The notes under the pieces: model-generated
What the model was told of the DNA's origin: nothing
Database searches by the model: none
What the model saw: only the letters and a program-made list of their open reading frames with translations
NCBI GenBank assembly: GCA_037444685.1
Contig: JBBILX010000003.1
Span: 327,754 to 391,753, forward strand
Direction of reading: 5' to 3'
Origin: UBA964 sp037444685
GTDB lineage: Bacteria > Pseudomonadota > Gammaproteobacteria > Steroidobacterales > Steroidobacteraceae
Length of the DNA: 64,000 bases
Program-made: the position numbers and the translations under genes
Part shown: piece by piece, positions 18,120 to 26,003 of the stretch
How the letters are laid out: the number at the start of each line of letters is the position of its first letter
How positions within the stretch are numbered: the first letter of the stretch is position 1

Positions 18120-19324
18120 ACCTCTACCGGTATCGCGCCACCGATGCCCGGGGCCGCGTGATCCGCGGCGAGAGTCGGGCCGGCAACGAACTCGAGCTCG
18201 AAGGGCGCCTGGCGCGCGTCGGGCTCGAGCTGCTCGCATCGCACCCGGTCTCTGCGGCCCGGCCTTCGCTGCTGACGCGCACGCGGCTGCGTGGACGGGA
18301 GCTGATCGATTTCTTCATCCAGCTCGAAGCGCTGCTGCGCGCCGGCGTGCCGCTGCTCGAGGCGCTGGGCGACCTGAGGGATTCGGCGACCAGCTCTGCG
18401 ACACGCCAGGTCGTCAACGACCTGATCGACCGGATCGAGAGCGGGTCGACGCTCTCGGAAGCGCTGGCCGCGCAGCCCGCGAGCTTCTCGCCGCTGCTCG
18501 TGGGGCTGGTGCGCACCGGCGAGGTGACGGGCCGGCTTCCCGATGTCCTCACCGAGCTCGCGCGCAGTCTCAAATGGCAGGACGAACTGGTCGCCCGCAC
18601 GCGCAAGGCCTTGCGTTATCCCGCATTCGTCGCGGTCGTGATCCTCGCGGTCGTCTGCTTTCTGATGGTCTACCTCGTGCCGCAGCTCGCCGAGTTCCTC
18701 GCCAGCATGGACCGGCAGCTGCCGCTGCAGACCCGCGCGTTGATCGCCGTCTCCGCCTTCGTCGTCGATGCCTGGCTGGCGCTGCTGACGGCGAGCCTCG
18801 CCGCCGCTCTCATCGTGCGCTGGGCGTTCGTGCGCAGCGAGCGGCTGCGGTTGCGGCGCGACGCCTGGTTCCTGCGTCTGCCCTGGATAGGCGAGGTGAT
18901 CAGCAAGATCGTGCTGGCGCGTTTCGCCAACACGTTCGCGCTGATGTTCGGCGCCGGCATCCCGGTGCTCGATGCGCTCGGTCACTGCGAGCGCACGGCC
19001 GGCAACGTCGCGATCGCGCATGCGCTCGGCCGGGCGCGGACACTGGTGGGTCAGGGCACGCCGGTGTCCGAGGCCTTCGCCGCGCTCGAGATATTCCCGT
19101 CGCTGGTCGTGCGCATGCTGCGCACCGGCGAGACGACGGGGCAGCTAGACGCGGCGTTGCGCAACGTCAGCTACTTCTTCACGCGTGACGTCGACGAGCG
19201 GCTCGAACGCCTGCAGTCGCTGATCGAGCCGGCGATGACCCTGATCATGGGGATGGTGTTGGGCTGGATCATGCTCGCCGTGCTCGGACCGGTCTACGAC
19301 AGTCTCGCGCTGGTCACGGGGTGA
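18116..19324 (+). CDS. mshG: Inner-membrane platform protein, MshG/GspF-like
   Basis: A 402-residue GspF-family protein. It starts YRYRATDARGRVIRGE, as usual for the family, and contains two T2SSF domains (about residues 62-185 and 265-390), with FFIQLEALLRAGVPLLEAL and ARFANTFALMFGAGIPVLDAL as their matching entry helices. Three membrane helices are visible. It is the membrane platform on which the ATPase acts. The start overlaps the ATPase stop, and the next gene is six bases downstream. Confidence 0.9.
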   Translation: MNLYRYRATDARGRVIRGESRAGNELELEGRLARVGLELLASHPVSAARPSLLTRTRLRGRELIDFFIQLEALLRAGVPLLEALGDLRDSATSSATRQVVNDLIDRIESGSTLSEALAAQPASFSPLLVGLVRTGEVTGRLPDVLTELARSLKWQDELVARTRKALRYPAFVAVVILAVVCFLMVYLVPQLAEFLASMDRQLPLQTRALIAVSAFVVDAWLALLTASLAAALIVRWAFVRSERLRLRRDAWFLRLPWIGEVISKIVLARFANTFALMFGAGIPVLDALGHCERTAGNVAIAHALGRARTLVGQGTPVSEAFAALEIFPSLVVRMLRTGETTGQLDAALRNVSYFFTRDVDERLERLQSLIEPAMTLIMGMVLGWIMLAVLGPVYDSLALVTG

Positions 19325-19330
19325 GCCGCG

Positions 19331-20797
19331 ATGCCGCGCTGCCTGCGATACCTGTCCGCCGAGCACTGCCGCGACTGGGTCCTTCGTGACGGCACTCTGC
19401 AAGAGTCGCCTCTCGAGGGCGAGTCGCGTTCGCTCGTCGTCGTCGTCGACTATGCCGAGGAATCGTACGTGCCGACGAGCCTGCCGGCCTTGCGCGGCGC
19501 CGACCGGCGCCGACTCTGCGCGCGGCGGCTCGAGCGGGAGTTCCCTGGGGCGCTGCTGACGGCGCTGGTCAGGTTGCGGACGCACAGCGCCGAGGGATCG
19601 GTCGACGCCGTGATGATGGCCGTGGGCGGCGGCACCCCGCTCGCGACCGCGCTGCGCGAGCTCGGCATGCGCCACGCGCTACGGGCCGTGTACACGCCAG
19701 CGCTGCTGGCAGCGTCATGGGTTCGGCTGGCGGGGCTGCGCGAGCGACGCGTGCTGATCGTGATGCCGACGCCGGCCGGCGTCCGACTGACTTTCGTCGA
19801 CGCCGGTCATGCGGTGCTCTCGCGTCTGACGGGGCCGCTGGCCGCGGCATCGACGGCCGCGGAGATCGCGCGCACGGTGCAGTACCTGCAGAACACGCAG
19901 CGGGTCGAACGCGGCGTGCCGGTCGAGCTCTGGCTCTGGGGTGTGGCCGAACAGGACGTCGCCCAATATGTACCGGCCGGCGAGCAGATCCGCCTCGGCA
20001 GCGCACCACCGGCCAGCGGACTGCCGGATCCCCATCGTCATGGTTTCCCGGCGCTGCTGGCCCTCGCGGCGGGCCGACCGTCCGGGCCCCAGCTCGCGCC
20101 CGACGCGTTGCGGGCCGGCTGGATTGCGCGGCGCCTGCAGAGCGCGGCCCGCTGGGCCGCCGCGGCCGTCGTGCTGTTCGCGTCAGTCGCGGCCGGCTGG
20201 CTCTCGTACGGCGCAGCGGTCGCCACGCGCAGCGCGCAGGCGTTCGCCGCCGAGCGCGAGGTCCATGACCGTGAGCGGCTGGCGCTCGAGGGCGAACTCG
20301 CGCGGCAGGGTCTGACGCTCACCGAATGGCAGGTCCTGCCCGAAGCCGCCGCTCGACTCGAGGAGGGTGCGCCAGATCTCGCCGATGCGTTCGAAGCGGC
20401 CGCGCGCGCCTTCGGTGCGGTCACGGATCTGCAGATCATGGCGATCGAGCTGCGCGCCGGTGATCCGACGGCGGGATCCGAAGCGGCGCAAGTCGCACCC
20501 GCGAGCGACGCGTTGCCAGCACCCGACGCGCCGTCCGGAAGCGAGTGCCTGCGGCAGGCATCCAGCGTCGCCACGATGCAGATCGACTTCACGCTGGCCC
20601 CACGGATTGGAGTCCGGCGGCGGGAAGTCGCACTGGGCTTCGTGCGCGAGGCAGCGATGCAGCTCGGCGCATGGCAACCCGAGGCGGCGCTGCGTCGGCT
20701 CGGCACCGCCGATCCGCTCGTCGTGGCTGCCGGCGCCGATGCGTCAGAGGTCGCCTCGACATGGAGCGCGTGCCTGCGGCGCGGGGGTGCGGTGTGA
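19331..20797 (+). CDS. Bitopic pilus biogenesis protein, likely MshI/GspL-like
   Basis: A 488-residue protein that I do not recognise by strong motif. It has a long cytoplasmic N-terminal region (about residues 1-275), one membrane helix (about 278-298, AAAAVVLFASVAAGWLSYG), and a periplasmic coiled coil and domain. This layout and its place between platform and PilO-like genes match MshI (fused PilM/PilN) or GspL, which ties the ATPase to the periplasmic frame. The N-terminal part lacks obvious actin-like ATP-binding motifs, so any PilM relationship is an inference from position. Confidence 0.6.
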   Translation: MPRCLRYLSAEHCRDWVLRDGTLQESPLEGESRSLVVVVDYAEESYVPTSLPALRGADRRRLCARRLEREFPGALLTALVRLRTHSAEGSVDAVMMAVGGGTPLATALRELGMRHALRAVYTPALLAASWVRLAGLRERRVLIVMPTPAGVRLTFVDAGHAVLSRLTGPLAAASTAAEIARTVQYLQNTQRVERGVPVELWLWGVAEQDVAQYVPAGEQIRLGSAPPASGLPDPHRHGFPALLALAAGRPSGPQLAPDALRAGWIARRLQSAARWAAAAVVLFASVAAGWLSYGAAVATRSAQAFAAEREVHDRERLALEGELARQGLTLTEWQVLPEAAARLEEGAPDLADAFEAAARAFGAVTDLQIMAIELRAGDPTAGSEAAQVAPASDALPAPDAPSGSECLRQASSVATMQIDFTLAPRIGVRRREVALGFVREAAMQLGAWQPEAALRRLGTADPLVVAAGADASEVASTWSACLRRGGAV

Positions 20798-21438
20798 GCG
20801 CGGCGATGCGTGCCGTGCTGGGCTCGGCGCATCGCGCCAGGTTGTGGCCCGCGGCCTGGCTGCTCGTCGCGGCGCTGCTTGGCAGTGGCGCGCTGGTCGC
20901 ACTTGCGGCATGGCGGCTGGCCGACGCGACTGCTGCGCGCGAGGCCGAGTCGTTCGCGGTGCAGCAGGCCCGCGCGCAGGCGCAGGCGTTACGCGCCCTG
21001 GGACCCGCGCGCGACGCGCGCGCGGCGCGCGTGCTTGCCTGGCGTCGCGCGGGACTGACGCAGCCGGCGCGACGCGTCGACTGGGCCGAGAAGGTGACGG
21101 CCAGCGTGGCCTCGTTGCGGCCGCTCGGCTACGCGATCGAGGTCGGCGCCGAGCGTGCGCTGCCGCCGCCCTCCGCGCTGCAAGCCTGGTTCGACGCGCA
21201 CGGCACGGGTCCGGTGACGGTGCAGCAGACCGAGCTGACGCTCAAGGTCCAGGGGCTGCACGAACAGGAGCTGCTGGCGGTGACGGCTGCCGCGCGGGAG
21301 GCCGGCATGGGGCTGGTGCGGCTCGAGTCCTGCAAGATTGAGCGACGCGCCGACGGCATTGGACTCGACAGCGACTGCCGGTTGCGGCGGCTCGCGCTGC
21401 TGATCGATTCGGATGGCACCGCGGAGGCGATACCATGA
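20794..21438 (+). CDS. PilO/MshJ-like inner-membrane protein
   Basis: A 214-residue protein from GTG 20794, overlapping the upstream stop. There is one N-terminal membrane helix (about residues 20-45) followed by a long Ala/Arg-rich coiled coil and a small ferredoxin-like periplasmic domain (about 130-200). Layout and position fit PilO, GspM or MshJ. No catalytic motif is expected or seen. The last bases overlap the next gene by ATGA. Confidence 0.6.
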   Translation: MSAAMRAVLGSAHRARLWPAAWLLVAALLGSGALVALAAWRLADATAAREAESFAVQQARAQAQALRALGPARDARAARVLAWRRAGLTQPARRVDWAEKVTASVASLRPLGYAIEVGAERALPPPSALQAWFDAHGTGPVTVQQTELTLKVQGLHEQELLAVTAAAREAGMGLVRLESCKIERRADGIGLDSDCRLRRLALLIDSDGTAEAIP

Positions 21439-21890
21439 CCGGCTGTCGCCAATCGCCGTGGTGGCCGATGGTATGGCTCGGTTGCGCCGTCGCCGTCGCG
21501 CCACCGGTGGCCGCGACGTCGGCACGGGTGTTCTATTCCCCCGCCGAACGCGCGGCGATCGAGACGACGCGACGCGCGCAGCTCGACGCCGGGCGCAGCG
21601 TCAACGCCAGACTTCCCGCCGCGCCGACGCCCGACACCACCGGCGAAGCGGGTTTTGCCCCTCCGACCGCGGGCGCCGCGCCTGGTGCCGCGGCGGGCGG
21701 ACACGGCCGGCTCGAGGGTGTCGCGCTCGCCTCAGGCGCGCACGCGGCGGCCTGGATCGACGGCCACCGCCTCGTCGATGGTGGGCGCTTCGGCGGCTAC
21801 CGGCTGCGGGTCGCGAGCAATGGCGTGCGGCTGATCGCGCGCGACGGACGCGAACGATTCGTGCGCGTCGGCGACGAGGTGGCGCCATGA
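21435..21890 (+). CDS. MshK/GspC-like periplasmic pilus protein
   Basis: A 151-residue protein with a signal or anchor helix (WPMVWLGCAVAVAPPVAAT), a Pro/Ala-rich linker and a small C-terminal beta domain (residues about 95-150, HGRLEGVALASGAHAAAWIDG...GYRLRVASNGVRLIARDG). This resembles the HR domain that contacts the secretin in GspC, PilP and MshK. The identification rests mostly on position and fold-like pattern. Overlaps couple it to genes on both sides. Confidence 0.55.
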   Translation: MTGCRQSPWWPMVWLGCAVAVAPPVAATSARVFYSPAERAAIETTRRAQLDAGRSVNARLPAAPTPDTTGEAGFAPPTAGAAPGAAAGGHGRLEGVALASGAHAAAWIDGHRLVDGGRFGGYRLRVASNGVRLIARDGRERFVRVGDEVAP

Positions 21891-22423
21891 GGCAGCGGCA
21901 GCAGGGCGCGGTGCTGCTGGCGCTGATCGCCGTGCTGGTGGCGCTCGTCGCCGGCGCGGTGCTCGCCGCCCGGCAGCCCGTCACGGCCACTGCGGCACCG
22001 ACGATCGCGCAGCAGCGCAGTCTCGCGCTTGCTCGCGAGGCCTTGCTCGGGGATGCCCAACGGCGCCACTGTCTCGATCCGCTCGCTGCGCTCGACTCAC
22101 TGCTCGTCTGTCCCGACGGCTCCGCGCAGGAAGGGATCGCGGCGCCGGTCTGTCCCGGTATGAGCCGCGGCTGGCTGCCATGGCGCACGCTGAACCTGCC
22201 GCCACTGCGCGATGCGTCGGGCACCTGTCTCTGGATCGAACGTCTGGGCACGACCGTACGCGTGATCGCGCCGGGCGCGGCGCGCCCGGGCCAAGCGCGT
22301 GCCGCGATGGTAGGACGCGTGGTCTGCGGCGGCCATCTCGACGCCGCCGATTATCTCGATCCCGACGACATCTCGTTGACGCTGACGCTCGACGCCGCGG
22401 CGCTGGCCGGGGTCTGCCCATGA
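21887..22423 (+). CDS. Minor pilin-associated protein with PilX/MshP-like N-terminus
   Basis: A 178-residue protein. The N-terminus QQGAVLLALIAVLVALVAGAVLAA resembles the leader and helix of PilX/MshP proteins rather than classic pilins (no Glu5). The soluble part carries Cys pairs (RHCLDPL, LLVCPDG, APVCPGM, GTCLWIE, VVCGGH), probably disulphides. Similar spacing of LPWRTLNLPPLRDASG also appears as LPWATLGLPEADAWG in the next protein, so the two share a C-terminal domain type and may form a tip complex. Confidence 0.6.
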   Translation: MRQRQQGAVLLALIAVLVALVAGAVLAARQPVTATAAPTIAQQRSLALAREALLGDAQRRHCLDPLAALDSLLVCPDGSAQEGIAAPVCPGMSRGWLPWRTLNLPPLRDASGTCLWIERLGTTVRVIAPGAARPGQARAAMVGRVVCGGHLDAADYLDPDDISLTLTLDAAALAGVCP

Positions 22424-23115
22424 ACCGTTCGTTTGCTCGAATCGGCTACCGTCTGTCGGGCTTTTCGCTGCTCGAGATGGCAGTCGCGCTCGTCATCGTC
22501 GGCCTGTTGCTCGGCGGCCTGCTGAGCTCGCTCGCCACCTTGCAGCAGCGTCAGCGCGAGGAACGCACCGAGCGGCAGCTCGCCGAGATCCGTGATGCGT
22601 TGACGGCCTTTGCGGTGCAACAGCTCAGGCTGCCATGCCCTGCCGAACCTGGCACGCCCAGTGATGTACCGGGAGCCGGGATCGAGCGGCCGCCCACGCC
22701 CACGGGTTGCGCGGGTGGCAGCTCGGGTGTGCTGCCTTGGGCCACCCTCGGTCTGCCGGAAGCGGATGCCTGGGGACGCCGTTTCAGCTATCGCGTCACA
22801 CCTGGTCTTGCCGCCGTGGCGCCAGCCTTCACGCTCGCCAGCGTTGGCGACAACGTGCTGCGCAACGGTGCCGGCGTGGTGCTGGCGACGGCCGCTCCGG
22901 CTGTCGTGGTTTCGCACGGCCGCAACGCCGCCGGCAGCCGCGGTCCGAGCGGTGCGCCTGCCCCGCCCGGCACCGATGCGAACGAACTCGAGAACACGGA
23001 TGGCGACGAAGTCTTCGTCGCCGAGACGCCGACGGCGGGCTTCGACGACCTCGTCGTCTGGGTGCCGACGACCGTACTGATGCACCGCCTGCTCGCGGCC
23101 GGCCGGCTTCCGTAG
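22420..23115 (+). CDS. Prepilin-like minor subunit
   Basis: A 231-residue prepilin from ATG 22420. The cleavage site is SG before FSLLEMAVALVIVGLLLGGLL, with Glu5 present. The globular part has CPAEPG and PTGCAGG cysteines and the segment LPWATLGLPEADAWG, which is also found in related pseudopilins. It ends the MSHA-like operon; a 107-base gap follows before the next same-strand gene set. It is probably a minor pilin that starts assembly. Confidence 0.75.
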   Translation: MNRSFARIGYRLSGFSLLEMAVALVIVGLLLGGLLSSLATLQQRQREERTERQLAEIRDALTAFAVQQLRLPCPAEPGTPSDVPGAGIERPPTPTGCAGGSSGVLPWATLGLPEADAWGRRFSYRVTPGLAAVAPAFTLASVGDNVLRNGAGVVLATAAPAVVVSHGRNAAGSRGPSGAPAPPGTDANELENTDGDEVFVAETPTAGFDDLVVWVPTTVLMHRLLAAGRLP

Positions 23116-23222
23116 CGGCGGCACCTTCGGCGAGGAGTCCGCTGACGGCGGAACTCGAGCCGGCGCTACGCGGTCAATAGTCGGGAGTGGCATACTTCTG
23201 GCCCAAGCCAGCGGAGACCGAT

Positions 23223-23906
23223 ATGCCGGCCACGCCCGACCGCCATCGCGCGGCGCTCGCCGTCCTCGTCGTGGGCGCGACGCTGAGCGGCTGCATGACG
23301 GCCAAGATCGAGGAGTCTCGCGAGCTGCAGACGAAGATCGCGGCCGACGAGGCCGTCGTGATCCTCGCCAAGCCACAGATCGAGGGCGCCAGTGCCGAGG
23401 ACGAGTTCATGGATTGCGTCGGCAAGTCGCTGGCGGCGGGCCGGCGGGGGCTGCGGGTCCAACCCAATGACGAGTTCGTCGACCGGCTGTTTCCGTGGTT
23501 CGAGCCCGGCACGGCGCCGACCCGCGCCGAGGCCGTGACCACCGTGCTGCAGCAACCGGGAGTCAGTGAGGCCGTCGCGGCCACCGGTGTCCGCTACATC
23601 GTCTGGCTCGACGGTGCGACGCGCAAGACCGACGGCGGCGGCAGTCTCGCCTGTGGCGCGGCTCCGGGCGCGGCCGGCTGCATCGGCTTCGGCTGGTGGG
23701 AGAAGGAATCGGCCTACGAGGCGACCATCTGGGACATCCAGCAGGCCAAGTCCGCCGGCTCGGTCGGTACGAGCGTGACGGGCACATCGGCCATCGTCGG
23801 GGCCGTGGTGCCGCTGCCGTTCATCGCCCGCGTGCAGGGCGCGGCCTGCGACCGCATGGCCGATCAGTTGCGCAGTTTCTTCCAGGGCAACGATTCACAG
23901 TCATGA
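23223..23906 (+). CDS. Lipoprotein of unknown function, first gene of the kinase/vWA locus
   Basis: A 227-residue protein. ATG 23223 gives a lipoprotein signal ending LSGC. An ORF extension upstream to 23187 exists but would place a charged stretch before the signal. The mature part has a KIEESRELQTKIAADEAVVIL start, four further Cys (DCVGK, LACGA, GCIGF, AACDR), and a hydrophobic GTSVTGTSAIVGAVVPLPFIAR stretch. No known domain is recognised. It overlaps the next lipoprotein gene (ATGA), which ties it to the downstream set and not to the pilus operon. Confidence 0.7.
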   Translation: MPATPDRHRAALAVLVVGATLSGCMTAKIEESRELQTKIAADEAVVILAKPQIEGASAEDEFMDCVGKSLAAGRRGLRVQPNDEFVDRLFPWFEPGTAPTRAEAVTTVLQQPGVSEAVAATGVRYIVWLDGATRKTDGGGSLACGAAPGAAGCIGFGWWEKESAYEATIWDIQQAKSAGSVGTSVTGTSAIVGAVVPLPFIARVQGAACDRMADQLRSFFQGNDSQS

Positions 23907-24700
23907 TGTCGAGTCCCACGCGAACCCTCCTGCTCGCCGGTCTGTTGGCCGGACTGTCGGCCTGCGCGACGACGTCGGGCGGTGGCGCCGGCAGCAGCTC
24001 GGGCAGCAGTGACGGTTCTACCGGCGGCGTCAGCGGCGGCGTTACTTTGCCGGGCGCAGGGCTGCCGGGCGGCGGCCAGCCCGGCGCCGGCGTACCGAGC
24101 ACCGGCTCTGCCGGTGCGAGCCTGCCCGAATCCGGTGCCGGCAGTGCCCCGGGTGCCGCGGGGGGTTCGGCCGGCAGCAGCGCGGGCACCGGCGCTGCCG
24201 ACGAGCGCGGCGCCGGCAGCAGCGGCGCCGGCTCCGCGGGCGGCGATGCTTCCGCGACCACGGCCGATGAGCGGCGCGACGTGCTGCAGCGGCGGCTCGA
24301 CGAGAGCCTCGGCGCATTCGACGCGACGCTGCGCTCGGAACAGGAACGCGTGGCGCAGGAGCGCGACTCGCGCGCGGCGACCGGAGCCGGCTCGGCGAGT
24401 GCCGAGGGCGACGCCGGATCGGACGCGATCCGCAGCGCGCGCGCCGGCGACCTGCGCTCCGAGAACGCGCCGACGGCGCAGCAGGGCGCCGCCACGCAGG
24501 GCACCGCCGAGCGCGGCGTGGACACCAGCGCGGGAAGCGGCGGCGGAGCGCCGAACCGCGGCATCCCTTCCGGGGACGACGACGACATCGTCGCGCGGCG
24601 GCTGCGCCGCGCCGCCGAGCAGGAGACCGACCCGGAGCTCAAGGAGAAGCTCTGGAAGGAATACGAGGAATACAAGCGCAACGGCCAGCGCAAGTCGTGA
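23903..24700 (+). CDS. Low-complexity Gly/Ser/Ala lipoprotein
   Basis: A 265-residue protein with a lipobox (LAGLSAC). Residues about 22-115 are almost wholly Gly, Ser, Ala, Pro and Thr and must be disordered. The C-terminal half is charged and probably helical (DVLQRRLDESLGAFDATLRS and DPELKEKLWKEYEEYKR at the end). Such a tether plus helix would suit an outer-membrane anchor that reaches through the periplasm. It is coupled by overlap to both neighbours. No homologous family is recognised. Confidence 0.65.
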   Translation: MMSSPTRTLLLAGLLAGLSACATTSGGGAGSSSGSSDGSTGGVSGGVTLPGAGLPGGGQPGAGVPSTGSAGASLPESGAGSAPGAAGGSAGSSAGTGAADERGAGSSGAGSAGGDASATTADERRDVLQRRLDESLGAFDATLRSEQERVAQERDSRAATGAGSASAEGDAGSDAIRSARAGDLRSENAPTAQQGAATQGTAERGVDTSAGSGGGAPNRGIPSGDDDDIVARRLRRAAEQETDPELKEKLWKEYEEYKRNGQRKS

Positions 24701-25989
24701 AGCGCAGGCGCGCCATGGCGCCGACGGGACCACGCATGATTGCATCGCCAGCCATCGTTCGCCGACTGCCTCTGCTCGCCGCCGTGTTGCTGCTCGGCGG
24801 CTGCATGGTCAAGGAGACACGGCCGCTGCCCAAGCTCAACGCCGTGCAGGCAACGCAGCAGATTCCCGAAGAGGAGCTGCTCGACGTGGCGATCCGGGAG
24901 TTCGACCCCGGCATTCCCACCGAACTGGCCGACGACCAGGAAGCGCTCGACAAGCGTCGCATCTACCCGGACGTGCGTCGCGCCGAGTCGCGTCTGCTGC
25001 CGGCGAAGCTGCGTGCAACGCTGGAGGCGAGTGGGCAGTGGGGGCCGGTGCGCGTCGTGCCAGCCTCGGTGCAGTTCGTCGACGTGCTCGTCTCGGGGCG
25101 CATCGTCGAGTCGACCGGCACCGAGCTCGAGCTCGAGATCAGCGCCGTCGACTCGATGGGTCGCCGCTGGATCGATCGCAAACGCTACGCGGGTCCCGCC
25201 GACACGGGCTCCTACAAGAGCGACGCGGCCCTGCGGGCCCGGGATCCGTTCCAGAACGTCTATTCGGCCATCGCCAACGACCTCGTCGCCGCACGCGACC
25301 GTCTTGCGGCTGCGGACCGTCGCGACGTCCGTCGCGTCACGATGCTGCGCTTCGCGCAGGATCTCGCCCCGGAGGCTTTCCGCGGGTATCTCGTCGCCGA
25401 TGCGGCCGGCATCACACGACCGGCGCGGCTGCCTGCGGCCGGGGATCCCGCGATGCAGCGCATCGAGAAGATCCGCGAGCGGGACGTCGCCGTGATCGAC
25501 ACCGTCGATGGCTACAACGGCAACTTCGCGGAGAAGCTCGCCGACTCCTACGGTGGCTGGCGGCGCGCGAGCTACGACGCCATCGAGAAAGAGGAGAAGC
25601 TGCGCAGTCAGGCACGCACGCGCACCGTGCTCGGTGCCGCGGCGGTGCTCGCCAGCATTTTCGTGCCAGGCCAGTGCGCCGCGGACGACTACAACTGCCG
25701 GCGGATCGAGAGCGCCGCGCGCACGGCGGGTTCGGTCGGTGGTGTCGCCGCCGTGCTCTCCGGCATCAAGAAATACGCGGATGCGAAGGTGGCAGCGCAG
25801 GACGTACGGCAGTTGGCGAGCAGTCTCGAGGGCGAGGTGGCGCCCCAGGTCGTCGATCTCGAGGGCCGCACGCTCAAGCTCACCGGCACGGCCGAGGAAC
25901 AGTACCGCGAGTGGCGTCGGCTGCTCGCGCAGATCTGGGCCGAGGAAACCGGCGCCGCCGCGACGGTGCCGTCCGTGCCGGCACCCTGA
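24697..25989 (+). CDS. Outer-membrane-type lipoprotein of the kinase/vWA locus
   Basis: A 430-residue protein. GTG 24697 overlaps the previous stop; ATG 24736 is an alternative that still keeps the signal. The lipobox is LLGGC. The mature protein has a domain (about residues 60-210) with VQFVDVLVSGRIVESTGTEL and DSMGRRWIDRKRYAG, reminiscent of LpoB/CsgG-type periplasmic lipoprotein folds, though I cannot assign it firmly. The remainder has a short hydrophobic stretch TVLGAAAVLASIF and a CAADDYNC pair. It lies fourteen bases before the kinase gene. Confidence 0.65.
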   Translation: MKRRRAMAPTGPRMIASPAIVRRLPLLAAVLLLGGCMVKETRPLPKLNAVQATQQIPEEELLDVAIREFDPGIPTELADDQEALDKRRIYPDVRRAESRLLPAKLRATLEASGQWGPVRVVPASVQFVDVLVSGRIVESTGTELELEISAVDSMGRRWIDRKRYAGPADTGSYKSDAALRARDPFQNVYSAIANDLVAARDRLAAADRRDVRRVTMLRFAQDLAPEAFRGYLVADAAGITRPARLPAAGDPAMQRIEKIRERDVAVIDTVDGYNGNFAEKLADSYGGWRRASYDAIEKEEKLRSQARTRTVLGAAAVLASIFVPGQCAADDYNCRRIESAARTAGSVGGVAAVLSGIKKYADAKVAAQDVRQLASSLEGEVAPQVVDLEGRTLKLTGTAEEQYREWRRLLAQIWAEETGAAATVPSVPAP

Positions 25990-26003
25990 AGCCGGCCACG
26001 GAG

